NCBI RefSeq assembly: GCF_004337985.1
Contig: NW_021940918.1
Coordinates: 1,364,001 to 1,428,000, forward strand
Length of the DNA: 64,000 bases
Direction of reading: 5' to 3'
Source of the DNA: Pyricularia pennisetigena
Lineage: Eukaryota; Ascomycota; Sordariomycetes; Magnaporthales; Pyriculariaceae
The notes beneath the pieces were generated by a model. The model had not been told where the DNA came from. It made no database searches and was given only the letters and a program-made list of their open reading frames with translations. Numbering within the stretch: position 1 is the first letter of the stretch; every line of letters starts with the position of its first letter. Of this stretch, positions 1 through 12,712 are shown piece after piece. The translations under genes were made by a program, and so were the position numbers.

Positions 1-932
1 TCATTTTCCTTCTTCTTGCTTTTGATCGTGTGCATGGGTTATGGCGTTGTCAAACATACCCTAGGAAAGACCATGATCTACGTTCGATACCTGGCCATTG
101 CGCATTTCTTCTTCGGCCTCGTATATGCCGTTGCCAGTCTTGTCATTACACCAGACAGCGCAGGTGAGTAAAACGTTATGGCTTCGCACCTGTTTTGGTC
201 ATTTCCTATCATATATTCCTGGGCATCTCTGACTTTTCTTGAATTCCAGGTCCATTTGTGTTGCTGATTGTCCTACCGTTGGCTGGAACACTCACTGCTT
301 TCTACGTATGGACGCTAAACTCACTCAACTTGACGCTCAAGGAGTTGAATGAGCGAAAACAACACGTCAAGGAGACCATGTACAAGAAGCTGTGGTGGTG
401 CATCCTGATCAGCATTATTGTCATTTTCGGCTTCTTCTTCTTCAGCAGCTTCTCCTTCACGTCGATGCGCGACCCTGACTATGTCCCGTTCCACTGGAAG
501 ACCCGCTGGTTCATGTTGGACGGCTGGTTGAACCTGGTGTACTTTGCCGACGTCGCCTTCATTGCATACGTTTGGCGGCCCACCGCCAACAACCGTCGCT
601 TTGCCATGTCAGACGAGATCGCCCAGGAGGATGACGGTACGTTTGACATGACAAATATGGACATCGGCGCCCCCGACGACTCGGACGATGAGGAGGCAAA
701 CATTGGCACGAAACCGGCTACCTCGACCCAGACCACGACTCGGACGAACGGTGGAGCAACTTCTAATGCCAGGGGCGGCCCTACCACCGCGACTCGGAAT
801 GCGGGGCCTGCTGGGAGAGACTCATTGGATGGAGAGACCATATTCGCCGTTGGCGAAGACCTAGACAAGTTCTCTGATGACGATGAAGACTCTGAGGAAG
901 AGAGGCGCCTTGTGAAGAAGAGCAACAAGTAA
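1..932 (+). CDS. Seven-transmembrane GOLD-domain (Ptm1 / lung 7TM receptor-like) protein, 3' part
   Basis: Partial gene entering from the left edge. Exons are 1-163 and 250-932; the intron has donor GTGAGT and acceptor CCAG and splits a Gly codon. The visible protein has several hydrophobic helices: one at the very start, one around Y-L-A-I-A-H-F-F-F, one at V-L-L-I-V-L-P-L-A-G, and one rich in Ile/Phe before the F-H-W-K-T-R-W-F motif, then a last helix and a hydrophilic cytosolic tail. The tail carries acidic serine clusters such as DDSDDEEA, which look like casein kinase 2 targets. The order of helices and the WFMLDGWLNLVYF-type segment fit the fungal Ptm1/GOST family, which acts in Golgi and endosomal trafficking. 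The lumenal GOLD-like N-terminus lies outside the window, so the family assignment rests on the membrane region only. Stop TAA at 930-932. Confidence 0.8.
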
Positions 933-3900
933 ACATCATCCGGTTGGACGCTTCGGGGGAATGGGTAGAGAGGTGTGTGTATTATTGTCAGGTTTGGAAA
1001 GAATAGACACCCACTGCGAGGGATAGTAGATATTTCGTGTAGTATATTTCATGGTGCAAGCTGTTTTGAGGACCTAAAAAAAAAAACCCTAAAAAAAAAA
1101 AACATCCCAGTCATGTCAAACCCCTGGGCAGACCGTAATGGCATTTCGGTGTACAGTACAGGAATTACATCACCATCCGCATCTTCCATATGTCATTTCC
1201 TTACCTGACTGACAAACTGACTTGGTTGCCCAACCCGGTCGTGGTGTATTTCCGGATTCGGTCAATCACTCAGTTCTTATTTCGTCTGTAACTGTAGGTC
1301 CCCCCCGCCCAGCCATCCATCAATCAAACCAGTCGGCCGTTCCGTAGCAGTGGGCTGCCTGTCACTTGTGATGGCCCTGATGGGGATGAGACGCGCTTAG
1401 CTGCACCTATAACCAAAGCTGGACCAATATGCAAGGGCATGGTTCCGCGCGGCAAGCGGCTGTGACAATGCATCTGCATACCGTACGAGACGTGCGTACT
1501 ATAGGTACCTAGGTACACATACGTGGGCCGTGGGGCCGGGGAGGTAATCACCTCACTTCAAAGGCACAGGCCGCACCACACAATAAAACCATCAAATCGA
1601 GGCTCTCAGGGCTACGGGTGGTATGGTCTCTAGTTGTGAGTTTAGCAAGGTAGTTTAGCCTCGGCCGTCTATCTGTCTAGCAAACCTACCCTGTTTACTG
1701 CACATAAACTATTTTCCCTAGTTGGGGAAGCTTGGAAAGGTAGAAACTTTAGCAAGCTTGCTGTTTAGCAAAATCCCTACAGTGACTAGTTTATGCATCT
1801 ACTGTACGAGTTAGGTATGTTTTCGGCCCTTCCGCTTCAGGGCAGGGGCTCGGCAGGGCAGCCGAGCGGGCAGTCAAGACGATGGGAGGGGGGAAAATAG
1901 GAAAGAATCGGGTACGGGCGGGAAGGGATAGCTGGATGTTGTCCTGTCAAAGCGGTTGCATGTCCTCTTTTTCCCATTTCATTCCCACCCCTGAATGAAG
2001 CGGGGTGTTGCAGCCCCACCCTTTGGCCCAATGAATGGTTGCCATGATTGGATGATCCCAAATATACTGGTTTCAGGTCGATCTCAGAACTGATCGCCAA
2101 TTCGACTGACGGGTGCACTTTCGAAGAAAAAAGAGGTTCCATGCGCGCGCTCGTCTGCGTGCTAGTCTACCTACCAGTAGCCTGTGGCCAATTTTATGTG
2201 AGCGTGTGCCACGTTACAGTATGGGGTGAGAGAAGATGCCACAAAGAATAAATTCGGATATAATAATGGTGATGATGGAAAATAGAGAGAAAATTCAAAG
2301 ACAATGAGTCACTATTGTTTGGATATATGGATAGTCGGTTGTGGGGAAAACTGTTGGGAGTGATTTGAGGCATATTTCGATATTTGGATAGGATAGGCTG
2401 ACGGTTGGAATGGAGTGCCTGCATCAAGTGATATTGACCGTTCCTCTTTTTTTTTTCTTTTTTTTTTTTTTTTTTTTTTTTCATATTAGAAAAAAAAAAA
2501 AGGTGTGTGTTTACCACAAAATAGGATAGGATCGCTGATACATAGCGAGCTTCTTTTCTGGAGCTGTTCTTTTCACATGGTTGCGACGTCTCACGTCGCA
2601 CGCCCCCGTGGTGTGATCAGGCTTCACAACAGACACAAACACGAAGAAATTGATTTGAATTCGGAAGGAGTGGAATCGAGCGAGCCGGAGCCAGTCAGTG
2701 CTCCATGACGAACGAATTGATTGATTGGGACGACGAGGATTTTTAGTTTTTGAGTCTTTTTTGGGTAACTTGCAGCCAAAAGGTCAGGTGTTGGCGCGAG
2801 CGTTCGGTGCCCAATCGAATGCGTGGGAGCAACCTACGACTTGTTTTAGGTACCTTCCTTAGCTGGCTCTATCGAGAGACGAGAGGAAATCCCATCAAAT
2901 CTTGTCAAATGAAGGTGTAAACAGCTGAAATGAGTACAATCGTCGCGATAGGCCAGCATCAATCTAAAACATTCTGCGGGGCTCGCAAAAGCCTGAATAT
3001 CCACTCCTTTCCTACTCCACGTTACAGAGAGTATACAGTACTTGGTTTGCGGCCTTCTGACACGTTACAGATCAGGTACCCCGTTTATCAAAAATTTTCC
3101 CCCCCCTTGTCCCTCTTTTGCCTTGCTCTTTTGTCGCGCGGAGGAAAAGTCCTTGGCCTGGCTGGCCTGGCGGGCACCATTAAACACACCAACCCCTGTT
3201 ACAGACCATAGTCCACCCGCCAGTGCGGGTGCAGCAGAGCGCACTGCATTCTTATTTTTATTTGATTTGATTTGATTTTCTGCGGCAGGAACCAGACGGT
3301 TTAGCAGGACGGCCCTGTTTCCTAGGGGCCCACTCGTGGCCTCAGAGCTGATTTTTGCTGGTGCGGTGCTGCCGCTTTCGCACCTTTGGTTTCTGCACGC
3401 ACCGTGGCGGTAAACCGCCATCTGGAAACTGGAACGACCCAAACCCCACCCCCTTTTTCCCCCATTCCCCCTTCCCGTCGCGACATGTGTTTCGTCGGTT
3501 GCTTTTCTCGTCCACGCCGTCGTCACTTCTTTCTTTTCCGGAGTCACCGCTTTCTCTTCTTATTCCATCTCTTTTACCTTCAACTATCGTCAATCGCTTG
3601 ATGGTTTCGGTGCTGCGCGAACGTCACTAATTGTAAGATCTCGCTGCTTTACTGCTCTCTGTTGCCGTTTCTGGAGGAAAGGTGTCTTCTCCATTTTTTA
3701 CCAAGAAGGGCCGCAATCCGTGCAATCCTCAAACCACGAAAGTTCGCGTCTACCCGCCTCCCCAAATCTCAACCACCTAATCGACCTTTTCCCTCGACAA
3801 AACCCGTGTGGGACCAAAATCGACTCTCGACAGCGGCCAAGAAAGAGGGAATAAAAAAAAAAAAACATAGATATAAATCAAGACCGGACGTCCGCCTCCC

Positions 3901-4193
3901 GGGTTCTCTTGCAAACTTCTTGCTTGCTTTGCAACGCGAAGTCAAAAATTTAAAGAAACGATTAAATTCATTAATTGGCCGTTTGTCTCGGCACCTGTCA
4001 GCAGGAGAAGAAACTCGCATTCGCTTTTCCCACACCAAAAAGCATTAAACAACAAGCGATCGTGAACGGGTATTTTCCCACAGAAAGCCGCCGCACACCA
4101 CTTGTGGATACAAACAGTTCAATCGCGAGCCGAGTCGACGACAGTGTATCATTAAGTGAACCATAAAACATAAGCTTTGGGCAGATCGTCACT
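933..4193. other. Long intergenic region with terminator and leader sequences
   Basis: About 3.3 kb between the Ptm1-like gene and the next start codon. It should hold the 3' UTR of the first gene (A-runs near 1075-1102) and a long pyrimidine-rich promoter/leader for the next gene (about 3100-3900). A T-rich run of about 35 nt lies at 2447-2481. Palindromic AGGTACCTAGGTA-type words occur near 1504-1518. The open frames here have no recognisable protein similarity and no splice-consistent structure, so I call no gene. Confidence 0.6.
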
Positions 4194-5624
4194 ATGAGTG
4201 CAGCCATCGCCATGGCTCCCTCCCCTGCTCCCCATGACAGGCCATCTTTCCCCTCGGACCTGTCATCGCCATCCAACTCGCGCACCGCATCTGCACCCTC
4301 ACAACTGTCTCTTGCCGCGCCGAACAACGCGACAACCACACAAAGGTCCGGAAGCGGAAGCCCTCGAGGCTCCAGGACCGCCAACGGACCCAAATCATCA
4401 CCACCTAGCGCGTAAGTACATTGAAGAATATTCGCTCTGCACTTGTTTTTCTCTTCTGTTTCCATATATTGCCGAGGACAAACTTGCTTATAATAAATGC
4501 CCTGCCCTCGCAATAGGTCACGAAATGGCGTCACTCCCAAGATAGTTGTTAAGAAGGAGCCTGGCTCGCCTGAGCACGCGCCTCGGAGGCGCCCTGGTAG
4601 GTTGGATCTGTCCAAGGGCGGATCCAACGCGGCTGGACCCAGCACGGCGCGGCCATTGACTGCCAGGGATGGGCTCGGAATCCAAGAGGTTGGACTGGCC
4701 TGCCTGTCGCCTGGGTTTGTTACACAGGATCCGGTTATGAAGGAACAGCTTCAGCGCAGCATGAGCGTGCGGGAGCAGCAGCGACACATCATCGAGGCCC
4801 GTCTTCAACAGCAGTCGGCCAAGGGTGACGGACCAGACCATAGCAAGGACAAGGATGGCGGTAACTTCGCGGCTAAAACCCCAGGCATTTCATCCCGAAG
4901 GAACAAGGCGCCTCCGGGACTAAGCATCGTTGCCCCATCCCATGAGCAATTTGCGCATGAGCGCGTCATCCAGTCTGCTCCGCTTGGCCAAACGTTCACA
5001 GGCATGCACAACTCGCAACCTCTAACCCGACACATCACGAACCAGCCGTCCAAGCTTTCCAACACATCACACATCCACCACGTCCCAGCTACTCAGACGA
5101 ACAACCGCCTCCCGCCCATATCTGATGTTTTCGGCCAGGGATTATCCGGTCACCCCGAGTCTGGCGGTCATGCTGTATTTGCTCAACAGAGCGCCGCCCG
5201 TGCTCCGCCCGCGTCTCCGGGACATGCGCACATTCAGCAAATGCAACAAGCACAACATCAGCAGCCCCCGCACACGAGTAGGTCAAGGGAGTACAAGTCT
5301 GCCGAGGAGGCCCAGCAAGAGCTTGCCGGCGGCAGGCCTGAGCTGTTGCCCAAGATTGTCCACTATGGTGGCCACCAGCCCCCGACCCCTCCTTCCCCCC
5401 TGCCTGGCCAACAAAGATCTTCCGCTGCGGACCCAAGCCGCAGTGCCAGCCGGAGAAGGACGCGCGCCGAGTACGAGGAGGGCGCCTCTCCGCCACTTGG
5501 CATTGGTCGCGGGCCACGCCGTATGCCGTTTGGCGAGGGTCGCGACAGCCCCGAGTCTCAACGGGCCAAGAGGGAAGAGTTCTTACGCCTTTGTGAACGG
5601 GCATGGGACCTCTTCCACTCTTAG
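4194..5624 (+). CDS. Conserved-looking disordered protein of unknown function (441 aa)
   Basis: Not recognised. Exons 4194-4411 and 4517-5624; donor GTAAGT, acceptor AATAG, splitting an Ala codon, giving 441 residues. The start ATG is the first in a frame that crosses the intron cleanly. The protein is rich in Ser, Pro, Gln and Arg and has no membrane segment or signal peptide. Two stretches look ordered and could be conserved: a central segment reading EVGLACLSPGF followed by QREQQ-like helices (around residues 130-170), and a C-terminal basic/aromatic end, REEFLRLCERAWDLFHS. A VKKEPGSP motif near residue 78 matches a SUMO-acceptor pattern (psi-K-x-E). These features suggest a nuclear regulatory or scaffold protein, but this is inference only. 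Confidence 0.75.
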
Positions 5625-7778
5625 AGCTATATGTGCGCGCTAGTGTTCAGTAAGCTGCTTAGCTTTCTGTGTATGGATATATTGCCGGCGTTGTTGGCAG
5701 GTGAAGCTATGCGTTGTTGGTTTGGGACTGGTTTGACTTTCGCAACATCTCGCAACGACTTAACTTCTTTCTACGTCGTCCGAATGGGCCTGAATTATTC
5801 TTCTTTGGATTTATACTCTTCGTATCTCTCGTCGAGTCCTTTAGTACGTTGGACATACGCTATTGGGGGCTGGTCATTAGGGGGGCGGTTTTGGACGGTA
5901 ATGTCTTCTGTGTACACTTTTTGTTTCCCTAGTCCCTCGGGAAGCCGCACAAGACTGGTGTGGTGGTCTCTGAGGACTATTGGGGGTTATCTTTTCTGCT
6001 GGCTTCTAAGGCGCGAGTGGGTTGGAACAGGGCTAGTATCGATGATAACCTTGCAGTACGGGAGAGGCCTCGTCGTCTGCAATTTCCTTCTCTTTCCCGA
6101 TATCTATTACAATTTCCTGTTTGTTATACTGTCTTGGCTTGTTAGTTTTGATATCTCGTTGCTAGGCAAAGCTTAGCCGCGAAAGGTCTAGGGAAAATAT
6201 CAGTGGAAATTCGGATTACAGTATGATGCTATTTCAAAATCAGTCAAGACCTGTGACGTGCAAGGTGCACCCCGAGCGACAGTGTGCTCCCCATCGTTTT
6301 TACCATCCCAGTAGTCAGGCAGCCAAGCAGGACAAGCATTTTACGAGCATCCATCAACCTGGTCCCAGATCATCTCGAAGCGAATATACCTGCTTCGGTA
6401 GGACTGGATTCATGCAAATTCGGAGCACAGAACAGCAACCAAATCTATGCAAGTGCCAAGGCCGCATGCCAATACGCATCCGGACATTTATTTTGCTTTT
6501 GCCGCACTTATTCTTCTTCCCTTTTTAGATGGCCGGGGTCTGCCGTCGTGACAGGCCGGTGGGTTTGTGATTCACTGCGCCTAAGCGCCTCAGTTTGGGA
6601 TACTTTCATTTACATGAGGACGATTTTTCAACGTCGTAGCTGAATGAATCTAGAGGGAATAGAAAGAGGATTGCTTCCGTTCCTTTTATTTTATTTATTT
6701 CGTTTNNNNNNNNNNNNNNNNNNNNNNNNNNNNNNNNNNNNNNNNNNNNNNNNNNNNNNNNNNNNNNNNNNNNNNNNNNNNNNNNNNNNNNNNNNNNNNN
6801 NNNNNNNNNNNNNNNNNNNNNNNNNNNNNNNNNNNNNNNNNNNNNNNNNNNNNNNNNNNNNNNNNNNNNNNNNNNNNNNNNNNNNNNNNNNNNNNNNNNN
6901 NNNNNNNNNNNNNNNNNNNNNNNNNNGGCGCGACGCATATGCATGACATTGCATGGATGGGACCGGACCGCCCGCATGTTGGATCTTGCTTGTGGGCTTC
7001 TACATCAAATGGCTGCATCTGAAGCAAGTGGCGGAGTAACAGTTTGACACTTTACACTTGCGTGGCTCAAACATTGGGATTGATTGATGTACGCTCTGTT
7101 GCATTGATGGAAGAAAAAAAAAACAGATGAGAGGACATCTAAGATGTACGCTGATTTTGAACCAAGAGCAGAAAAAAAAAAGGATACGGAAACTCAAAAA
7201 AAGTGTATAAGAAAGAAAAAGAATACAAAAGACTCCCACAACGCCAGTGCTTTGATAACATTCGATGGGAAGAAATCAGTTCCTGCCTCGCTGCCGTTTT
7301 CATATACCCTTGAAAAAGAGTCCCTTCAACCCCCCAAAAAAGGCTACCATCGTCTTAGATAGATGGTTTCCAGCCCAGAGAAGAAGCCTTACACAATCCA
7401 GCCAACTCTCCAAGAGTTTGGATAGTGGTCTGCCCCAAACCAAGTAAAGACATTGACGCCCTTGAAAGCATTTTGCCCGCGACCCATAAGGGAACAATTC
7501 AAGGTACAAGAAATGGCCTCATCAAGTCCCAACCCTGGAGTCCCTGTCACACAAAGTCGGTGCGCGAGGGAAAAAAAAAAAGCCCTCAAGCTAGCACGAG
7601 TTTGCTTTAGGGCTCCTCCCGTTTTGGAATTGCGGCTTTTCCCGACACAGCACAATACATGTCTTTTCCAGAAATCTAAACTAATAGTACCATTAAGGGA
7701 GCAGTATACTATCAAATAGATTCTCGCGAAAAAGAAGGGTTGTGGGCGTGGGTCTTGGACATGTGTAAAATGTGATCG
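5625..7778. other. Convergent intergenic region with assembly gap
   Basis: About 2.15 kb between two convergent genes, so it should contain both 3' UTRs and terminators. An open frame at 5631-6176 begins six bases after the upstream stop but looks like T-rich 3' UTR. The N gap lies inside. A-rich runs occur near 7112 and 7170-7225. No gene is called. Confidence 0.6.
6706..6926. other. Assembly gap (221 N)
   Basis: Continuous N from 6706 to 6926, preceded by a T-rich stretch (Ttttatttatttcg). The gap falls in noncoding sequence between convergent genes, so it breaks no gene model. Low-complexity sequence is a likely cause. Confidence 0.99.
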
Positions 7779-9399
7779 TTACAGGCCTTCCTCGCCGGCC
7801 TTGCATAGCTTAATCTCGCGGCCCCATTCTGATTTGAGGACCTGCGAAGCTGTGATGCGCCGTGACGGATTGGGGTCTAATATGGAATATATAACGTTTC
7901 TGCAGCGAGCCTGGATGATGTATAATAAATCAGCTTCAACTCGGCCACGGATGGTATCGCCAAGGAGGAATTGTTATCGTTGTAGACCCAAGACTGACCC
8001 TGTGTAATGACTCTATTGGCCCATAGCCCTCCTCATCTCGACGTCCCTCGAGGTAACGGGCGTAAAACTCATCCTCGTCCTTCTTGGCGATTCGCCAGAG
8101 GTGGCGGCCAGTCCTCATGGCCATATAGATGACACCACAGGCCCACACGTCAACGGCTCTGGCGTCGAACTCCTTGCTAGTGTACTCCTCTGGAGCAATA
8201 TATGGCCCGGAGCCGCATAGACCCGAAACCATATGCGCATCGTTCTCCCAGGCCATGCGGAAACATTCGCCGTTGCCAAAATCCGTAATCTTGAGGGCGC
8301 CGTGGGTCGTCAGAAGCAAATTCTCGGGCTTCAGATCACGGTGTGCCACGCCCATTTCGTGCATGTACTCCACGCCACGCATCATTTGCTTGAAGAAGCA
8401 GTCTGCCTCCTGTACCTCAAGCTTCCCGGCCGCAAGCACGAGCGTGTACAGATCGCCGCCGGGGCAAAACTCCATGACTTCACAGTAGTCCCCTTTGGCA
8501 TCCTGCAGCAGGTCCAACGTGTGAATGACGTTCGGGTGGCGCAGGCTGGACGAGATGCAAAACTCGGCCGTCAATCGTTTGCTGTATTTCTTTTCGTTCT
8601 CCTCCGGCCGGCGGCGAAACTCCTTGACGGCAAATAACCTCTCGCCGGCGCCGTTGTCCATTTTCTTGTGGGATATCCTCACGATTCCAAACGCTCCGCG
8701 GCCCACCACCTCCTGACACTTGCCATACTTCTCCACCAAGGTCACAGATGCGTTCGGACCCCCGCGCTTCTCGCCAGCCTGGCCACCGTCCTTGTCCTTG
8801 TCCTTCTCTTGCTTAAGGGTGTCTACCCATCCGGAAACGAGCGAGAGATCGTGGTCTTGCTGCTCGGCGCGCTTTCCGCCGCCCAGCATGCTGCGGAACA
8901 TGTCCGACAGCTTCTCCTGGCGCCTACTGCTCTTGAGATGGTGCTCATGGCCGCCCTGTACATCGGGGTTCACGAGAAAGCGCTGCTGCTGTTGTGCGTT
9001 ACCGTTGCTCGACTTGGCGGCTTTCGCGGCGCTGGCGGCGGCTGTCTTTTCGGAGGCCTTGTCGGTGGTGGAACCCTTGCGACTTGGAGGTTGATTCCGT
9101 ACGGGGGGAGCGAGACCGGGGCTGACAGGGGCGGATCTATCGCCCGAGGGAGGAGCAAGGTTCGACGACCGCTGCGTGTCCTTGGTCGAAAACATGCGAG
9201 TGAGGCGCTCCTTGACCGAAGTCTTCTCGACCGGCTTTAAAACCTGTTCAGCCGAAGACGGGATGCCGTTCTGTTGTCCATTTTGAGGCACCAAGGTTGG
9301 TGAGGATTTTGCCGAGACGGAAACGTCGACTGATCTTATGGACGAGGGTTGCGATGCGCCGGCGGAAGATGACGTCCTCGCTTCCGACGTGCTCCCCAT
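7779..9399 (-). CDS. sat4: Serine/threonine kinase of the Sat4/Hal4 family
   Basis: 510-residue kinase in two exons, 9399-7999 and 7910-7779 on the minus strand; the intron uses GTCAGT and CCAG in phase 0. The N-terminal ~220 residues are Ser/Pro-rich and disordered. The kinase domain (about 222-502) shows the glycine loop GRGAFGIVRI, FAVKEF with the ATP-binding Lys, HRDLKPEN at about 350, DFG, and APEEY, with the GNGECFRMAWE segment typical of the yeast Hal4/Hal5/Sat4 group. In yeast these kinases stabilise the Trk1/Trk2 potassium transporters and thereby affect salt tolerance and nutrient-transporter turnover. The last exon supplies the RITASQVL-like end of the C-lobe, which the unspliced frame would lose. 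The frame stays open 181 codons upstream but that part is Phe/Leu-rich leader, so I start at 9399 (MGSTSEA). Confidence 0.9.
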
Positions 9400-12300
9400 G
9401 GCGGGCGAGCAGGGAGTTGGTAGGGGTCTGACCAGAAGAAGAAAAATAATAGTAGCAAAGTTGGGATTGTAATAGTGGAAAGAAAGAAAAAAGATAAAAA
9501 AATAAAAAAAAGATAAAAAGACCAAGGAAAAATGAGGAGAAAAAAAATCAAAAAGAACTAAGAGGGGAAAATAAAAGAAAGAAACCAAAAAAAGGGACAC
9601 AAGAGGCAACCCTGTTGGTAGGTTTGTTGTAATTATTAATAGGGCAGTTGCAATCTCAATAGCCAGGAAGTCGTTGAATCGGGTTGTCGGCGGGAGTTTT
9701 TTAGGTAGTGGCGGCGGGGTGGTGTGCGGTACAGTCGCAAACGTAGTGTGCAGCGTAACTGAGTAAAGTAAATTGACTGATGTGCGTGCGGTCTGGCCTA
9801 ACCTTGGCTTGAGAGCGAATCGAGGGTGGCTGCAAAGACTCGCGCGACTCTTCGTTGAATCGGCGGGATGAGGGAGAAACGGGGCAAAAAAAAAGTAAAA
9901 AAAAAAAAAGAAAGAAGGAAAGAAAGAAAAGAAAAACAACACCGTCTTTGTTCAAGTCTTGTCCTCTCTTTTTTTTCGTATCTCTTTTTTCTCTTTATGT
10001 TTTGTATCTAAAGCGCTGCATAAAAACACCTATATTTGCAGGGCAAACAAGGAATTAGTTGAAAAACACAATCTTTAACCCTTTGGTGCGACACAATAGC
10101 AGGTGGTGGCTCTGGGGCGAGACATTTAAGACTCGGGCCACCTGCCGGACCAGAGGAGAGAGGCGGGAGCTCTTCTCAGGCTTGGTCCAGGTCTGTGTGC
10201 GAGTCGTATTTTTTTTTATTTTTTTATTTTTTATGGTGCTGCGGTAATAAGTGCTAATTCCTGAGGTGCTAAAGGGGATTCCGACTTTTAAGGGTGGGAG
10301 GCTCCCTGGAGTCACCGCTGGCGTCACCGCAACAAGACCCCGAACCCCTCGATTAAATCCCGGTTCATGGAACAGAGCCACCAACCATTTGTTTCTCTTT
10401 CTTTATTAATCCTTTCGCTTGTCACATTTGTTTCCTTATGTACGAAGCATGTTATGTAATGAACTTAGTCACTATTTCTACGGACTTTATGCCTATTCTG
10501 ATATTTTAATTCTACGATCGCGCGGCCCCCGGGATGATCGGTCAATGGAGGCGGTATGTAACTGAAAGAAGGCAAAAGGCGCATGAAGAGAAATGAGTAG
10601 GGTCAAGAGACGCGATAAAGAACAAAAGAACAAAAATAAACACATACACCAAGACAGAGAAAGAAAACCCGGAACTCGCTATTTCTTCCAACAACAATAA
10701 GCTGCGTAGCCTCGGCAGTGGCACAAAAAAAAAAAAAAAAAAAAAAAAAATTACGGATAGAAATTCGAATGCAACGTAAAATCAAATACATCATTGTCGG
10801 GTGTAGTCGTAAATTACCGCCTTTCTTAGGGGGACCCAGAGATCCTCTCGTTCGCTTGTGCGCTCCACAAGGCACTAGCACGAGATTCAACTGGGCATAT
10901 GGTTCATATCGCACCTAGTGACTTTTCTCAAACAGAACTTGCATAGGTGTGCGATCACATTTTCCGACTTTGCCATCAAAATGAGAAGAGCGGGTGGACA
11001 TGTGCTTGCTTGGCATGGTGGGCTAGGTTACGCGTCAAGTTCCGTAGGGCAGGTCGTTAGAACAGGAGCTGGCCTGGCCGGCCTGTCTGGCGGGCTAGAG
11101 AAAAAAAAGAGAGAAAGATGCTGGCGGCGCTAGTTAGTGTACCTACCTTACCCTTGAAGGTACCGACGGTATGAAAATAGTAGGTAATAAGATCGTCCCC
11201 ATAATCAGTCCTCACAGGCAGTCCAATACATCTCTCATTGTAGCTTAGCCTACTACCTCATTCTACACTTTGGTTGGCAAGCAAGTGAAGAAGAGGACTC
11301 AAGGTAGGGAGTGGCCAGTAAATATGAGGTCGATATTGAAGGGGGAAGGGTAGTAAGGAGTATGAGTCGGTCGTTACTTCAAACAAACATGAACCCTCGC
11401 CAGCCTCAATGGATCCCCAGACCAAGAGTCTAATCTGGTTGTGTGTGTGCGAGCCCTTCAACGTCATCATGGCCTGTAAGATTGACTTAAAAAGCATTGC
11501 ATCTGCGACAAAAACCAAGATTGTGGCTTGCTGACTAAAGTTCCTACATTTGACCAAGCTTACCACTACCTACCTAGCTTAGGTAGTTAAGGTAACTTAC
11601 CTAGGTGCGTATCTTACTCCCGAGTTGGTCTCTGTGGAACAGGGATTGTTTGGGAGGGACGAGGGCAGCAGGAATTGTTAGAAAAGAAAAAATTAAAAGA
11701 TAAAAAAAAAGGGACGAAAAACAAAAGATCCTGCCGGATAGAAACGCGATTAGACCTGTCCGTAAACTCACCTTACCCCAGGAGTTGTTTCTATGCTGCA
11801 TTAAAAAGCCGGAGGCCGCCCATGTCCGTGGAGTTTGACGACTTTTAGAAATGGATCCCAATTCCCCGCAACCAGAGACGCTTTCCCACCTTGCGCCAGC
11901 ACTTCTTTCTCTTGTAATATGAGGCATTTTTTTTGTGCCCATTTGTTCAAAACTCTCAAAGCCGGTTATTGACCAGTAGACCCCGACTTTTGCTTGTTAC
12001 CAACTGGCCAGGCTTGCTCAGGTCGAAAATGAGCCAATGTGCTCTACACGTGCGCTCCTCGCACCCAACGGACGGTTCCAACAGCGCTGGGATGATATTA
12101 AATTTCGTCGGGTTAGACAAGTTACACGACATGCCCACATATACTACATTATAAATGTTTTGCTTCACAATTGCAACCAAAGACTGCTCCCAGCTGCAAG
12201 CCAACCCTCAACGGATGCAACGGGACTGTTGATCATAAGTGGTTTTCCCAAGCGATGATGAAAGCACATTTGCTCTTGTCACAAATAACAAACGTCATAT

Positions 12301-12712
12301 CCCACAAACAAGCCTCTCGCCAAGTCCTAAGACTACCACTTTTCTTTCTATTCCATGAGATACATATGATATTTTTTAGTTTTATCGGAAAATGTCTCTG
12401 ATCTTCCATGTCTTGCCCATGCATATTTCCCAAGCCCGCAATTGGATCGGAAAGATTATTCATCATGCAATGGCACTGGAAACGCTGTACCAACATAAGA
12501 GGGGCAATGCCGAGCTTGGCCGAGCCGAACTTTCAAGTGGTTACAATTGATGCGGTGGCTGTCTTTTATTTTGCCTATCTTGGCGTGAATAAAAATGTAC
12601 GTTGCTGTCGCTGCAACGGCAGAGGGAGGTACCGTGCCTCAGGCGTAGGTGGACGTAAGCTATTTAGCACGGTAGCTTTCTGGGCGCCTTGAAACTACGA
12701 GCCGTGTTTGTG
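9400..12712. other. Intergenic region between two tandem kinase genes
   Basis: About 3.3 kb. The right-hand part is 3' UTR of the CaMKK-type gene and the left part (about 9400-9950) is an A-rich, i.e. transcript-strand T-rich, leader of the Sat4-type kinase. A 26-nt poly-A run is at 10725-10750. TAGGTA/ACCTAGG-type words cluster near 11140-11180 and 11568-11605. No credible coding region seen. Confidence 0.6.
10725..10750. repeat. Poly-A homopolymer, 26 nt
   Basis: Uninterrupted A run in noncoding DNA. Its length is likely to be imprecise in the assembly. Confidence 0.9.

Noticed and set aside
5631..6176. 181-codon plus-strand frame just after the 441-aa protein gene
   Set aside because: It begins six bases after the upstream stop, is T-rich with Leu/Phe/Trp/Ser bias typical of 3' UTR, and matches no family.
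9400..9942. 181-codon in-frame upstream extension of the Sat4-type kinase
   Set aside because: Mostly Phe/Leu/Ser/Pro encoded by T-rich leader; the disordered kinase N-terminus starts naturally at MGSTSEA.
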